From NCBI GenBank assembly GCA_015075545.1, contig JABTUC010000001.1, positions 1,173,506 through 1,237,505 on the forward strand: a stretch of 64,000 nucleotides of DNA. Reading direction: 5' to 3'. The DNA comes from Ideonella sp. Its GTDB lineage: Bacteria > Pseudomonadota > Gammaproteobacteria > Burkholderiales > Burkholderiaceae_C. Position 1 is the first letter of the stretch. Every line of letters starts with the position of its first letter. Shown here in pieces: positions 1 through 9,081 of this stretch. Both the position numbers and the translations under genes were made by a program. Below the pieces are notes generated by a model that was given only the letters and a program-made list of their open reading frames with translations, was not told the origin of the DNA and searched no databases.

Positions 1-1215
1 CAGCTCGCTCTTGCCGATAGGCGCGAAGTGCACGCCGACGCGCCCGGCCTGCAGCGCCAAGCGCTCGAGCGCCGCATCGCCGTGCACGTAGTCGACCTCG
101 TGCGCGAGCCGGCGTTCGATCAGGCTGTCGATGAACGGCTGCCACGTCGCCACCGCCAGCGGCGACGGTGGATCGGCGATCTGCACCACCGAGAAGCGCG
201 CGCCCGGGCCGATCAGCCCGGTGGTGACGCGCGCGCTGCCCGCCGCGGCGGCAACGCGCTCGCGCATCTGCGCCGCCGACGCCACGTCGGTGCAGACGAC
301 GCGCGAGCCGAAGGCCTGCGCCAGCGCGTGCCGCGTGTCGCCGGCCACCCCGAACAGCAGCCGATGGATGGCGGCGAACTCGAGTGCCGGGTCGTGGACG
401 TTGACCACCTCCACCAGCGCGTAACGGCTCGGATGCGCCATGCCGAAGCGTTCGCGCGCGTCGCGCCAGATCGCCTTGGCGGTGGCCAGCGAGTGGTTGC
501 CGTCGCCCATCGCGAACAGCATCGCCGGCGTGCCGTCGGGTACGCCGTAGCGTGCGGCGAACGCCCGCGGGTCGGCCAGCGCCTGCAACGAGCGCACCGC
601 CTGCGCGCCCTGCGTGGCGTCGAGCGCGCGGCCGACCAGATGGCCGCCGCCGAGCATCAGCTCGGTTTCGTACAACGGGCGCTGGTGGTCGCGCGCGGCG
701 GCCAGCGGCTCGATCACCGTGCGCTGCGGGTCGTCGATCAGCACCAGGATATGCGGCAGCTCGAGCGGTGCGTCGCGGCGCACCGCGATGCGCGGCGCCA
801 GCCGCTCGACGATGGTGCCCTCGGTGGGGCGGATCAGGCTCGTCGAGCCGGCCGCGTAGTCGTAGTGCTCGAGGTCGAGCTCGAGCATCAGGCCGCGCCG
901 CGTGCGGCCGTCGACCGTGCGCTCGACCAGCACCGCGCTGTCGTGGCCGACGAACACGCCGTCGGCGAGATAGCGGCGCATCGACTGCCGGATGCGCGCG
1001 ATGCGCGCGTCGGTGTCGGCCGCGTCGAGGTACACCTCGGGGAGAATCAGCTCCAGCGTCGACGGCGCGGTGCCGACCTCGCGCGCCACCTGCTCCCAGT
1101 AGGCCGGCTCGGCGGTGTGCTGGTCGCAGGCGATCACCGCCCACTTGCGCAGATCGATGCCCGGCCGCGGCAGCAGCAGGCGTGGCAGGCGAAATCCGGT
1201 GACGGCACGATCCAT
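1..1215 (-). CDS. DUF1015 family protein (3' end outside window)
   Basis: Read from the reverse strand, an open frame begins with ATG at 1215 (MDRAVTGFRLPRLLLPRPG) and stays open to base 1, giving 405 codons without a stop. The C terminus therefore lies beyond the window. The segment RKWAVIACDQHTAEPAYW near residues 22-40 and the later GDGNHSLATAKAIW motif are hallmarks of the DUF1015 family, soluble proteins of unknown biochemical role. They are often next to serine or D-3-phosphoglycerate metabolism genes, but that neighbourhood cannot be seen here. The gene diverges from the efflux operon, with 213 bp between the starts. Family assignment is confident; function is unknown. Confidence 0.8.
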   Translation of the reverse strand, partial: MDRAVTGFRLPRLLLPRPGIDLRKWAVIACDQHTAEPAYWEQVAREVGTAPSTLELILPEVYLDAADTDARIARIRQSMRRYLADGVFVGHDSAVLVERTVDGRTRRGLMLELDLEHYDYAAGSTSLIRPTEGTIVERLAPRIAVRRDAPLELPHILVLIDDPQRTVIEPLAAARDHQRPLYETELMLGGGHLVGRALDATQGAQAVRSLQALADPRAFAARYGVPDGTPAMLFAMGDGNHSLATAKAIWRDARERFGMAHPSRYALVEVVNVHDPALEFAAIHRLLFGVAGDTRHALAQAFGSRVVCTDVASAAQMRERVAAAAGSARVTTGLIGPGARFSVVQIADPPSPLAVATWQPFIDSLIERRLAHEVDYVHGDAALERLALQAGRVGVHFAPIGKSEL

Positions 1216-1428
1216 GCGTTCGGTCGAAAGGCAGCGGCGCTGATGCGGCGATGGTAGCGGCGGCGTCGGCACCCCACGGCGCCGGGGTGGGCACCGCCAG
1301 CGGCACAATCGGCCGCCGGGCAGACGAGCCGCGGCACTGCCACCGCGAGCGCGCAACAAACCCTTAACAATGCGCGCCTGGCCGCGTTAACACGGGCGCG
1401 GCATCGTACCAACCCACCCCGCCCGCCC

Positions 1429-2730
1429 ATGACTCCTCCTCCTGCGGTTGCGCCCGCCTCAGCGCCCGGCAAGTCCCGTCGCAAGGTGGGCACCTCGATC
1501 GCGCTGGCGTGCGTGCTGGCGCTGGCCGCGCTGGCCTGGTTCCTCACCCACCGGCCGGCGCCGAGCGGCTCGCCGCAGGCTGCGGCCGGCCGCGGCGGCT
1601 TCGGCACTCGCGGCGCGACGCCACCGAGCACGGTGGCGGTGGCGCGCGCGCGCCTGGCCAACGTGCCGGTGCTGCTCGACTCGCTGGGCACGGTGACGCC
1701 GCTGACCACCGTTACCGTGCGCCCGCAGGTGTCGGGCGTGCTGGCAAAGGTGCTGTTCACCGAAGGGCAGATGGTCAAGAAGGGCCAGCTGCTGGCACAG
1801 ATCGACCCGCGGCCGTTCGAGCTGGCCCTGATGCAGGCCAGCGGCGCGCGCGAGCGCGACGAGGCCCAGCTGGAGAACGCACGCCTGACCCTCGAGCGCT
1901 ACCGCACGCTGCTGGCGCAGGATTCGATCGCGCGGCAGGACGTGGACACTCAGGCCGCGCTGGTCAAGCAGCTCGAGGGCACGGTGCTCACCGACCGCGC
2001 CAACGAGGGCAGCGCGCGGCTCAACGTCGAGTACACGCGCATCGTCGCGCCGGTGGCCGGCCGCGTGGGGCTGCGCACGGTCGACGCCGGCAATCTGGTG
2101 GGCACCGCCGACGCCAACGGCCTGGCGGTGATCACGCAGTTGTCGCCGATCGACGTGCAGTTCACGATCGCGCAGGAGCGCGTGCAGGAGGTGCTGCACC
2201 GGCTGGCCGACGGGCCGCTGCCGGCGCGCGCACTCGACCAGACGCGCACCAGGTTGCTCGAGGAGGGCCGCTTCTCCACGCTCGACAACCAGGTCGACCC
2301 CACCACCGGCACCGTGAAGGGCAAGGCGCGCTTCGCCAACGTCGGCGGCGTGCTGTTTCCGAACCAGTTCGTCAACGTGCAGCTCGAGCTGCGCACGCTG
2401 GTCGATGCAGTGGTGGTGCCGGTCGGCGCCATGCGCACCGGCCCCGACGGCGATTTCGTCTACGTGCTCAACGACAACAAGACGGTCAGCCAGCGCAACG
2501 TCAAGCGCGGCCCGGCCAACGCCGAGCGCGCGGTGATCACCAGTGGCCTGCAAGCGGGCGAGACGGTCGTCACCGAGGGCGCCGACCGCCTGAAGGACGG
2601 CGCCACCGTGCAACTGGCCGCCGACCTGGCCGCGCGCGCCGCATCGAAGCCAGCCGGCGCGAGCGCGCCGCACGGTGGCGCGTCGCGGCCGCGCCGCGGC
2701 GATCGCGCGGCAGCGGGCATGCAGCCCTGA
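1429..2730 (+). CDS. mdtA: RND efflux periplasmic adaptor subunit, MdtA type
   Basis: This 433-residue membrane-fusion protein should link the inner-membrane RND pumps encoded next to it to the outer-membrane channel. A short cytoplasmic N terminus is followed by one hydrophobic segment (about residues 22-40, ALACVLALAALAWFL) and no lipobox. A lipoyl/biotinyl-like half motif follows (VTVRPQVSGVLAKVLFTEG), then a helical hairpin, the second half motif, a beta-barrel domain (FTIAQERVQEVL) and a conserved C-terminal domain (VPVGAMRTGPDGDFVYV). It is the first gene of a four-gene operon in the order mdtA-mdtB-mdtC-outer-membrane factor. MdtA-type adaptors serve heteromeric MdtBC pumps, which fits the two different RND genes downstream. 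The start at 1429 lacks a strong ribosome site but gives the expected N terminus. Confidence 0.93.
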   Translation: MTPPPAVAPASAPGKSRRKVGTSIALACVLALAALAWFLTHRPAPSGSPQAAAGRGGFGTRGATPPSTVAVARARLANVPVLLDSLGTVTPLTTVTVRPQVSGVLAKVLFTEGQMVKKGQLLAQIDPRPFELALMQASGARERDEAQLENARLTLERYRTLLAQDSIARQDVDTQAALVKQLEGTVLTDRANEGSARLNVEYTRIVAPVAGRVGLRTVDAGNLVGTADANGLAVITQLSPIDVQFTIAQERVQEVLHRLADGPLPARALDQTRTRLLEEGRFSTLDNQVDPTTGTVKGKARFANVGGVLFPNQFVNVQLELRTLVDAVVVPVGAMRTGPDGDFVYVLNDNKTVSQRNVKRGPANAERAVITSGLQAGETVVTEGADRLKDGATVQLAADLAARAASKPAGASAPHGGASRPRRGDRAAAGMQP

Positions 2731-2746
2731 ACGCAGCGCGGCCACG

Positions 2747-5700
2747 GTGAACCCGTCGCGCCCCTTCATCGAGCGGCCGGTGGCCACCGGCCTGCTGATG
2801 CTGGCCATCGTGCTGTCGGGCCTGGTCGGGCTGCGCCTGCTGCCGCTGTCGGCGCTGCCGCAGGTGGACTACCCGACGATCCAGGTGCAGACGCTCTACC
2901 CCGGCGCCAGCCCCGAGGTGATGAGCCGCATCGTCAGCGCACCGTTGGAGCGCCAGTTCGGCCAGATGGCGGGCCTGAGCCGCATGAACTCCACCAGCGC
3001 ATCGGGCGTCTCGATCGTCACACTGCAGTTCGAGTTGACGCTGCCGCTGGACGTCGCCGAGCAGGAGGTGCAGGCGGCGATCAACGGCGCCAGCTCGAGC
3101 CTGCCGGCCGACCTGCCGGCGCCGCCGGTGTACGCCAAGGTCAACCCCGCCGACGCACCGGTGCTGACGCTGGCGATCACCTCCGACTCGATGCCGCTGA
3201 CCGAGGTGCAGAACCTGGTCTACACGCGGCTGGCGCAGAAGATCAGCCAGGTCGGCGGTGTCGGCCTCGTCACGCTGGCCGGCGGGCAGCGCCCCGCGGT
3301 GCGCATCCAGGCCGACACGCAGGCGCTGGCCGCCAAGGGCATCGGCATCGACACGCTGCGCAGCGCGATCGCCGCGGCCAACTCCAACAGCGCCAAGGGC
3401 AGCTTCGACGGCCCCATCCGCGCCTACAACATCAACGCCAACGACCAGTTGGTCACGCCGGCGGACTACCGCAACCTGATCGTCGCCTACAAGAACGAAG
3501 CCCCGGTGCGGCTGTCGGACGTGGCGCGCGTGGTCGACGGTGCCGAGAACACGCAGCTCGGCGCCTGGTCGGGGGCCGCGGGCAAGCTGACCGCGGCGGT
3601 GGTGCTGAACGTGCAGCGCCAGCCGGGCGCCAACGTCATCGCCACGGTCGATGCGATCAAGGCGCAACTGCCGCAGTTGCGCGCGCAGTTGCCGGCGTCG
3701 CTGCACGTGCAGGAGCTGAGCGACCGCACCACCGGCATCCGCGCCTCGGTGATGCACGTGCAGATCGAACTGCTGCTGGCGGTGGCGATGGTGGTGTTGG
3801 TGATCTTCTTCCTCCTGCACAGCGTGCGCGCCACCGTGATCGCCAGCATCGCGGTACCGATCTCGCTCGTCGGCAGTTGCGGGCTGATGCTGCTGCTCGG
3901 CTACAGCCTCAACACGCTGAGCCTGATGGCGCTGACGATCGCCACCGGCTTCGTCGTCGACGACGCGATCGTGATGCTGGAGAATATTTCTCGCCATCTG
4001 GAGATGGCGAGAAATGTTTCGGCGCAGGCTCATGCCGGCGCAGCCGGCGTGAAGGGCGCGCCAGCGCCCGGCCGCAGCCCCGTACTGCAGGCCGCCCTCG
4101 AAGGCGCGCAGCAGATCGGCTTCACGATCATCTCGCTCACCGTGTCGCTGGTGGCGGTGCTGATCCCGCTGCTGTTCATGGGCGACGTGGTCGGCCGCCT
4201 GTTCCGCGAGTTCGCCGTCACGCTGGCGATCACGATCGTGATCTCGGCGGTGGTGTCGCTGACGCTGGTGCCGATGATGTCGGCACGCTGGCTCGGCGAC
4301 GCGCGCGGCAACCACCGCCTCGGCGCCGCGGTGCAGCGCGGCTTCGACCGCCTGATCGCCGGCTACGACCGCTGGCTCGGCGTCGTGCTGCGGCACCAGG
4401 GGGCGACGCTGCTGGTGGCGCTGGCCACGCTGCTGCTGACGGCGCTGCTGTACTGGTGGATCCCCAAGGGCCTGTTCCCGACGCAGGACACCGGCCAGCT
4501 CGACGCGCGCGTCGAGGCCGCGCAGGGCGTGTCGTACGCGCGCATGCGCGATCTGCAGCGCGCCGCCGCCGAGGCGATCCTGGCCGACCCCGCGGTGACC
4601 ACGCTGGCGTCGTTCGTCGGCGTCGACGCCACCAACAACACCATGCTGCACACCGGCCGCCTGCTGGTGAACCTGTTACCCAAGACGCAGCGCGACGACC
4701 AGGACACGGTGATGCAGCGGCTGCGCGATCGCGTCAGCCGCGTGCCCGGGGTCACGCTGTACTTGCAGCCGACGCAGGATCTGACGATCGATGCCGAGCG
4801 CGGCCCCACCGAGTTCCGCGTCTCGCTCGAAGGCGCCGACACGCCCACGGTGACCCAGTGGGCGCTCGCGCTCGTGCAACGGCTGCGCGAGGTGAGCGCG
4901 GTGCGCCACGCCACCACCGATGCCGGCGCCACCGGCCCGGCCGCCATCATCGACATCGACCGCGACACCGCCTCGCGCCTGGGCATCGCTGCCAGCACGA
5001 TCGACGATGCGCTGTACAGCGCGTTCGGGCAGCGCATCGTCTCGACCATCTTCACCGCCACCAATCAGTACCGCGTGATCCTCGAGTCGCAGCCGGGCAC
5101 GATCACCACGCCCGACGCGCTGGCGACGCTGCGCCTGAAGGCCGGCAACGGCAGCAGCACGCCGTTGTCGGCGATCGCCACCGTGCGCGAGGCGCCGGCA
5201 CCGCTGCAGGTGACGCACGTGAGCCAGTACCCGGCGACGACGATCGGCTTCGACACCGCGCCCGGCGTCGCGCTGGGCAAGGCGGTTGCCGCGATCCGCC
5301 AGGCCGCCCAGGAGATCGGCCTGCCGCCGGGGCTGTCGCTGACCTTCCTGGGCGCTGCCGGAGCGTACGAACACTCGCTGGCCAACCAGCTCTGGCTGAT
5401 CCTGGCCGCAGTGGTGTGCGTCTACATCGTGCTCGGGGTGCTGTACGAGAGCTACATCCACCCGCTGACGATCCTCTCGACGCTGCCATCGGCCGGCGTC
5501 GGTGCCCTGCTGGCGTTGATGGTCGGCGGCCACGATCTCGGCGTGATCGGCGTCATCGGCATCATCTTGCTGATCGGCATCGTCAAGAAGAACGCGATCA
5601 TGATGATCGACTTCGCGATCGACGCCGAGCGCCACGAGGGCAAACCGGCAAGCGAGGCGATCCGCCAGGCGGCGCTGATGCGCTTCCGGCCGATCCTGAT

Positions 5701-5914
5701 GACCACGCTGGCCGCGTTGTTCGCGGCGTTGCCGCTGATGCTCGGCTGGGGCGAAGGCTCCGAGCTGCGCCGGCCGCTCGGGGTGGCGATCTTCGGCGGC
5801 CTGGTGGTGAGCCAGTTGCTGACGCTGTTCACCACGCCGGTGATCTACCTCGCCTTCGACCGGCTCGCCGCCCGGCGTGGCGCGCGGCGAAGCGAGGCGC
5901 TCGACACGCGATGA
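2747..5914 (+). CDS. mdtB: RND multidrug efflux inner-membrane transporter, MdtB type
   Basis: A proton-driven drug exporter of 1055 residues, one half of the predicted MdtB-MdtC heteromer. The GTG at 2747 (VNPSRPFIERPVATGLL) gives the exact family N terminus, so the longer upstream reading is rejected. Visible hallmarks are the proton-relay Asp pair in TVVDDAI-type sequence (here FVVDDAIVMLENISRHLEM, TM4), the porter domains, and the closing motifs GIVKKNAIMMIDFA and RFRPILMTTLAALFAALPL. Unusually, the loop after TM4 carries about 21 extra residues (encoded near 4007-4069) compared with MdtB/MdtC relatives, and a perfect inverted repeat lies at the insertion edge. The reading frame is intact, so the pump may still work. 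Its stop overlaps the mdtC start (ATGA). Confidence 0.93.
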   Translation: MNPSRPFIERPVATGLLMLAIVLSGLVGLRLLPLSALPQVDYPTIQVQTLYPGASPEVMSRIVSAPLERQFGQMAGLSRMNSTSASGVSIVTLQFELTLPLDVAEQEVQAAINGASSSLPADLPAPPVYAKVNPADAPVLTLAITSDSMPLTEVQNLVYTRLAQKISQVGGVGLVTLAGGQRPAVRIQADTQALAAKGIGIDTLRSAIAAANSNSAKGSFDGPIRAYNINANDQLVTPADYRNLIVAYKNEAPVRLSDVARVVDGAENTQLGAWSGAAGKLTAAVVLNVQRQPGANVIATVDAIKAQLPQLRAQLPASLHVQELSDRTTGIRASVMHVQIELLLAVAMVVLVIFFLLHSVRATVIASIAVPISLVGSCGLMLLLGYSLNTLSLMALTIATGFVVDDAIVMLENISRHLEMARNVSAQAHAGAAGVKGAPAPGRSPVLQAALEGAQQIGFTIISLTVSLVAVLIPLLFMGDVVGRLFREFAVTLAITIVISAVVSLTLVPMMSARWLGDARGNHRLGAAVQRGFDRLIAGYDRWLGVVLRHQGATLLVALATLLLTALLYWWIPKGLFPTQDTGQLDARVEAAQGVSYARMRDLQRAAAEAILADPAVTTLASFVGVDATNNTMLHTGRLLVNLLPKTQRDDQDTVMQRLRDRVSRVPGVTLYLQPTQDLTIDAERGPTEFRVSLEGADTPTVTQWALALVQRLREVSAVRHATTDAGATGPAAIIDIDRDTASRLGIAASTIDDALYSAFGQRIVSTIFTATNQYRVILESQPGTITTPDALATLRLKAGNGSSTPLSAIATVREAPAPLQVTHVSQYPATTIGFDTAPGVALGKAVAAIRQAAQEIGLPPGLSLTFLGAAGAYEHSLANQLWLILAAVVCVYIVLGVLYESYIHPLTILSTLPSAGVGALLALMVGGHDLGVIGVIGIILLIGIVKKNAIMMIDFAIDAERHEGKPASEAIRQAALMRFRPILMTTLAALFAALPLMLGWGEGSELRRPLGVAIFGGLVVSQLLTLFTTPVIYLAFDRLAARRGARRSEALDTR
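3983..4018. repeat. Inverted repeat at the edge of an in-frame insertion in mdtB
   Basis: Two perfectly complementary 14-base arms (ATTTCTCGCCATCT at 3986-3999 and its complement at 4002-4015) flank a 2-base GG centre. A few further matches outside extend it to 3983-4018. The left arm encodes the conserved ISRHL of the pump. The right arm begins the stretch (4007-4069) that has no counterpart in related pumps. The arms are AT-richer than the surrounding gene. Confidence 0.85.
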
Positions 5915-8900
5915 ACCTGTCGAAACCGTTCGTCGAGCGGCCGGTGGCGACCACGCTGCTGACGATCGGCATCGCGCTCGCCGGCATCGCGGCGTTCTTC
6001 GTGCTGCCGGTGTCGCCGTTGCCGCAGGTGGATTTTCCGGTCATCTCGGTCACCGCGCAGTTGCCCGGCGCCAGCCCCGAGACGATGGCCTCGAGCGTCG
6101 CCACGCCGCTGGAGCGGCGGCTCGGCGTGATCTCCGGCGTCAACGAGATGACCTCGTCGAGCGTGCCGGGCTCGGCGCGCATCACGCTGCAGTTCGACTT
6201 GAGCCGCAACATCGACGCCGCCGCGCGCGAGGTGCAGGCGGCGATCAACGCCGCCCGCGTCGATCTGCCGGCCACGCTGCGCAGCAACCCGACCTACCGC
6301 AAGATGAATCCGGCCGACGCGCCGGTGATCATCCTGGCGCTGACCTCGCGCACGCGCACGCCGGGGCAGATCTACGACGCGGTGTCCAACATCGTCAGCC
6401 AGCGCATCGCACAGGTTGCCGGCGTCGGCGACGTCGAGATCGGCGGCGGCTCGCTGCCGGCGGTGCGCGTCGAGCTGCAGCCGCTGGAGCTGCAGCGCCT
6501 GGGCATCGGCAGCGCCGAGGTGCGCGCCGCGCTGCAGGCGGTCAACGCCAGCCGCCCGCAAGGCGTGCTGCAGGGCGACGAGCGCCAGTTGCAGATCTAC
6601 ACGCCCAAGCCCGAACGCCGCGCCTCGGAGTTCGCGCGGCTGGTGGTGGCCTGGCGCGACGGCGCGGCGGTGCGGCTGGGCGACATCGCCCGCGTCGAGG
6701 ATGGCGTCGAGAACACGCGCACGCTCGGGCTCGTCAACGGCCAGCCGGCGATCATCGTGCTGGTCACGCGCCAGCCCGGCGCCAACATGATCGAAACGGT
6801 CGACGCGGTGCGTGCGCTGGTGCCCGAACTGCAGGCGCAGTTGCCGCAGGACATCGAGCTGCGCGTCGCCTCCGACGCCACCAACTCGATCCGCGCCTCG
6901 CTGCACGAGGTCGAGATCACGCTGCTGGTGGCGGTGGCGCTGGTGATCGCGGTGGTGGGCGTGTTCCTCGGCAGCCTGCGCGCCACGCTGGTGCCGGCGG
7001 TGGCCACGGTGGCGTCGCTGCTGGCCACCTTCGGCGTCATGTACCTGCTCGACTACAGCCTCGACAACCTGAGCCTGATGGCGCTCACGGTGGCCACCGG
7101 GTTCGTGGTCGACGACGCGATCGTGGTGCTTGAAAATACCGCGCGCCACATCGAATCGGGCATGAACCGCATGCAGGCGGCGCTGCTCGGCGCGCGCGAG
7201 GTCGGCTTCACCGTGCTGTCGATCAGCCTGTCGCTGGTGGCGGTGTTCATCCCGCTGCTGTTCATGGGCGGGCAGATCGGGCGGCTGTTCCGCGAGTTCG
7301 CGGTCACGCTGTCGGCGGCGGTGCTGGTGTCGATGGTGCTTTCGCTCACCACCACGCCGATGCTGTGCGCCTGGTGGCTGCGCAGCGGCGGCCCGGCTGC
7401 GCAGCGCCGCGGCCTGCTGGCTCGCGCGGGCGCGGCGATGTGGGCCTTCGTGCTGCGCAGCTATGCGCGCAGCCTCGACTGGGCGCTCGCCAGCCCGGCG
7501 CTGGTGATGGCGATCCTGGTTTTCGTGGTCGGGCTCAACGTCTACCTTTTCGTGCACGTGCCCAAGGGCTTCTTCCCGCAGCAGGACTCGGGCCAGATCC
7601 GCGGCGGCCTGCAGTCGGACCAGAGCATCTCCACCAAGGCGATGGGCGCCAAGCTGCGCCAGGTGGTCGACATCATCCGCGCCGACCCGGCGGTCGACAC
7701 CGTGGTGGGTTTCACCGGTGGCGGGCGCGCGGGCGGCGGCTTCCTGTTCGTCAACCTGAAGCCGCGCAGCGAGCGGCGCGACGGCGCGTTCGCGGTGATC
7801 GCGCGGCTGCGCCCGCAGCTCGCGCAGGTGACCGGCCTGCGTGCGTTCCTCAACCCGGTGCAGGATCTGCGTGCCGGCGGACGCAGCAGCGCCGCCACCT
7901 ACCAGTACACGCTGAAGTCCGACAACCTGCCCGACCTGCGCAAGTGGGCGACGCGGCTGGCCGACGAGTTGAAGCTCGACCCGCAGCTCACCGATGTCAA
8001 CACCGACCAGCAGGACAACGCCCTCGAGAGCTACGTCGAGATCGACAAGAGCGCCGCCGCGCGCGTGGGCATCAGCGCCGCCGCCGTCGACTCCGCGCTG
8101 TACGACGCCTTCGGCCAGCGCGCGGTGAGCACGATCTACGGCGACATCAACCAGTACAAGGTGATCATGGAGTGGGCGCCGGGCTACACGCGCGGGCCCG
8201 ATGCGCTGGCCGACCTCTACATCGCCACGCAGCCTGCAGCCGCCGCGACCGGCGCGTCGGCCAACCCGGGCCAGCGCAACGCGTCGACCGCCTCGCCGCT
8301 GAGCCAGCAGGTCAACACGATGGTGCCGCTGGCGGCGATCGCGCGCTTTCGCGTCGGCGCGGCGCCGGCCTCGGTGCAGCACCAGGACACCGAGATCGCG
8401 ACCACGATCTCGTTCAACCTCGCCGACGGCGTGTCGCTCGGGCAGGCGCAGCAGTCGCTGCTGCAGGCGCAGGCCAACATCGGCATGCCCACCAACGTGC
8501 GCGGCGCGTTCGCCGGCACCGCGCTGAACTTCCAGCAGGCGCAGGGCCAGCAGCTGTGGCTGATCCTGGCGGCGCTGGTGGTGATCTACATCGTGCTCGG
8601 CGTACTCTACGAAAGCCTGGTCCATCCGCTGACGGTGCTGTCGACGCTGCCGTCGGCCGGCGTCGGCGCGGTGCTGGCGCTGCTGCTGCTGCGCATGGAG
8701 TTCACGGTGATCGCGCTGATCGGCGTGTTCCTGCTGATCGGCATCGTCAAGAAGAACGCGATCCTGATCATCGACTTCGCGCTCGATGCCGAGCGCGCGC
8801 GCGGCCTCGGCCCCGTGGCTGCCGTGCGCGAGGCCTGCCTGCTGCGCCTGCGTCCGATCCTGATGACCACGCTGGCCGCCGGCCTGGGCGTGCTGCCGCT

Positions 8901-9081
8901 GGCGATCGGTTTCGGCGACGGCGCCGAACTGCGCCAGCCGCTGGGCATCGCGATCATCGGCGGCCTTCTCGCGAGCCAGCTCCTGACGCTGTTGACGACG
9001 CCGGTGGTGTACGTGCTGCTCGACCGCTTGCGCCGCCGCCGCAGCGACGAGTTCCTGCTCAGCCGGGCTGCCACGACATGA
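5911..9081 (+). CDS. mdtC: RND multidrug efflux inner-membrane transporter, MdtC type
   Basis: Second RND pump of the operon, 1056 residues, starting at the ATG that overlaps the mdtB stop by four bases. It begins MNLSKPFVERPVATTLLTIG, as expected for MdtC. It contains the VVDDAIVVLENTARHIE proton-relay segment in TM4, large porter and docking domains, and the C-terminal GIVKKNAILIIDFALDAERA and RLRPILMTTLAAGLGVLPLA motifs. The loop after TM4 has normal length, unlike mdtB. In known MdtABC systems the two pumps form a 2:1 MdtB:MdtC trimer exporting bile salts, novobiocin and similar compounds; the substrate range here cannot be read from sequence. The stop overlaps the next start by ATGA, so the four genes are very likely translationally coupled. 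Confidence 0.93.
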   Translation: MNLSKPFVERPVATTLLTIGIALAGIAAFFVLPVSPLPQVDFPVISVTAQLPGASPETMASSVATPLERRLGVISGVNEMTSSSVPGSARITLQFDLSRNIDAAAREVQAAINAARVDLPATLRSNPTYRKMNPADAPVIILALTSRTRTPGQIYDAVSNIVSQRIAQVAGVGDVEIGGGSLPAVRVELQPLELQRLGIGSAEVRAALQAVNASRPQGVLQGDERQLQIYTPKPERRASEFARLVVAWRDGAAVRLGDIARVEDGVENTRTLGLVNGQPAIIVLVTRQPGANMIETVDAVRALVPELQAQLPQDIELRVASDATNSIRASLHEVEITLLVAVALVIAVVGVFLGSLRATLVPAVATVASLLATFGVMYLLDYSLDNLSLMALTVATGFVVDDAIVVLENTARHIESGMNRMQAALLGAREVGFTVLSISLSLVAVFIPLLFMGGQIGRLFREFAVTLSAAVLVSMVLSLTTTPMLCAWWLRSGGPAAQRRGLLARAGAAMWAFVLRSYARSLDWALASPALVMAILVFVVGLNVYLFVHVPKGFFPQQDSGQIRGGLQSDQSISTKAMGAKLRQVVDIIRADPAVDTVVGFTGGGRAGGGFLFVNLKPRSERRDGAFAVIARLRPQLAQVTGLRAFLNPVQDLRAGGRSSAATYQYTLKSDNLPDLRKWATRLADELKLDPQLTDVNTDQQDNALESYVEIDKSAAARVGISAAAVDSALYDAFGQRAVSTIYGDINQYKVIMEWAPGYTRGPDALADLYIATQPAAAATGASANPGQRNASTASPLSQQVNTMVPLAAIARFRVGAAPASVQHQDTEIATTISFNLADGVSLGQAQQSLLQAQANIGMPTNVRGAFAGTALNFQQAQGQQLWLILAALVVIYIVLGVLYESLVHPLTVLSTLPSAGVGAVLALLLLRMEFTVIALIGVFLLIGIVKKNAILIIDFALDAERARGLGPVAAVREACLLRLRPILMTTLAAGLGVLPLAIGFGDGAELRQPLGIAIIGGLLASQLLTLLTTPVVYVLLDRLRRRRSDEFLLSRAATT

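Noticed and set aside
2675-2746. Upstream extension of mdtB from the ATG at 2675
   Set aside because: It would overlap the end of mdtA by 56 bases and adds an Arg-rich stretch; the GTG at 2747 gives the family N terminus.
2570-4651. Long minus-strand open frame (693 codons) opposite mdtB
   Set aside because: Rich in His, Arg, Asp and Gln with no domain pattern; typical antisense shadow of a GC-rich gene.
5845-8625. Long minus-strand open frame (926 codons) opposite mdtC
   Set aside because: Same shadow composition, and the plus strand holds an unmistakable RND transporter.
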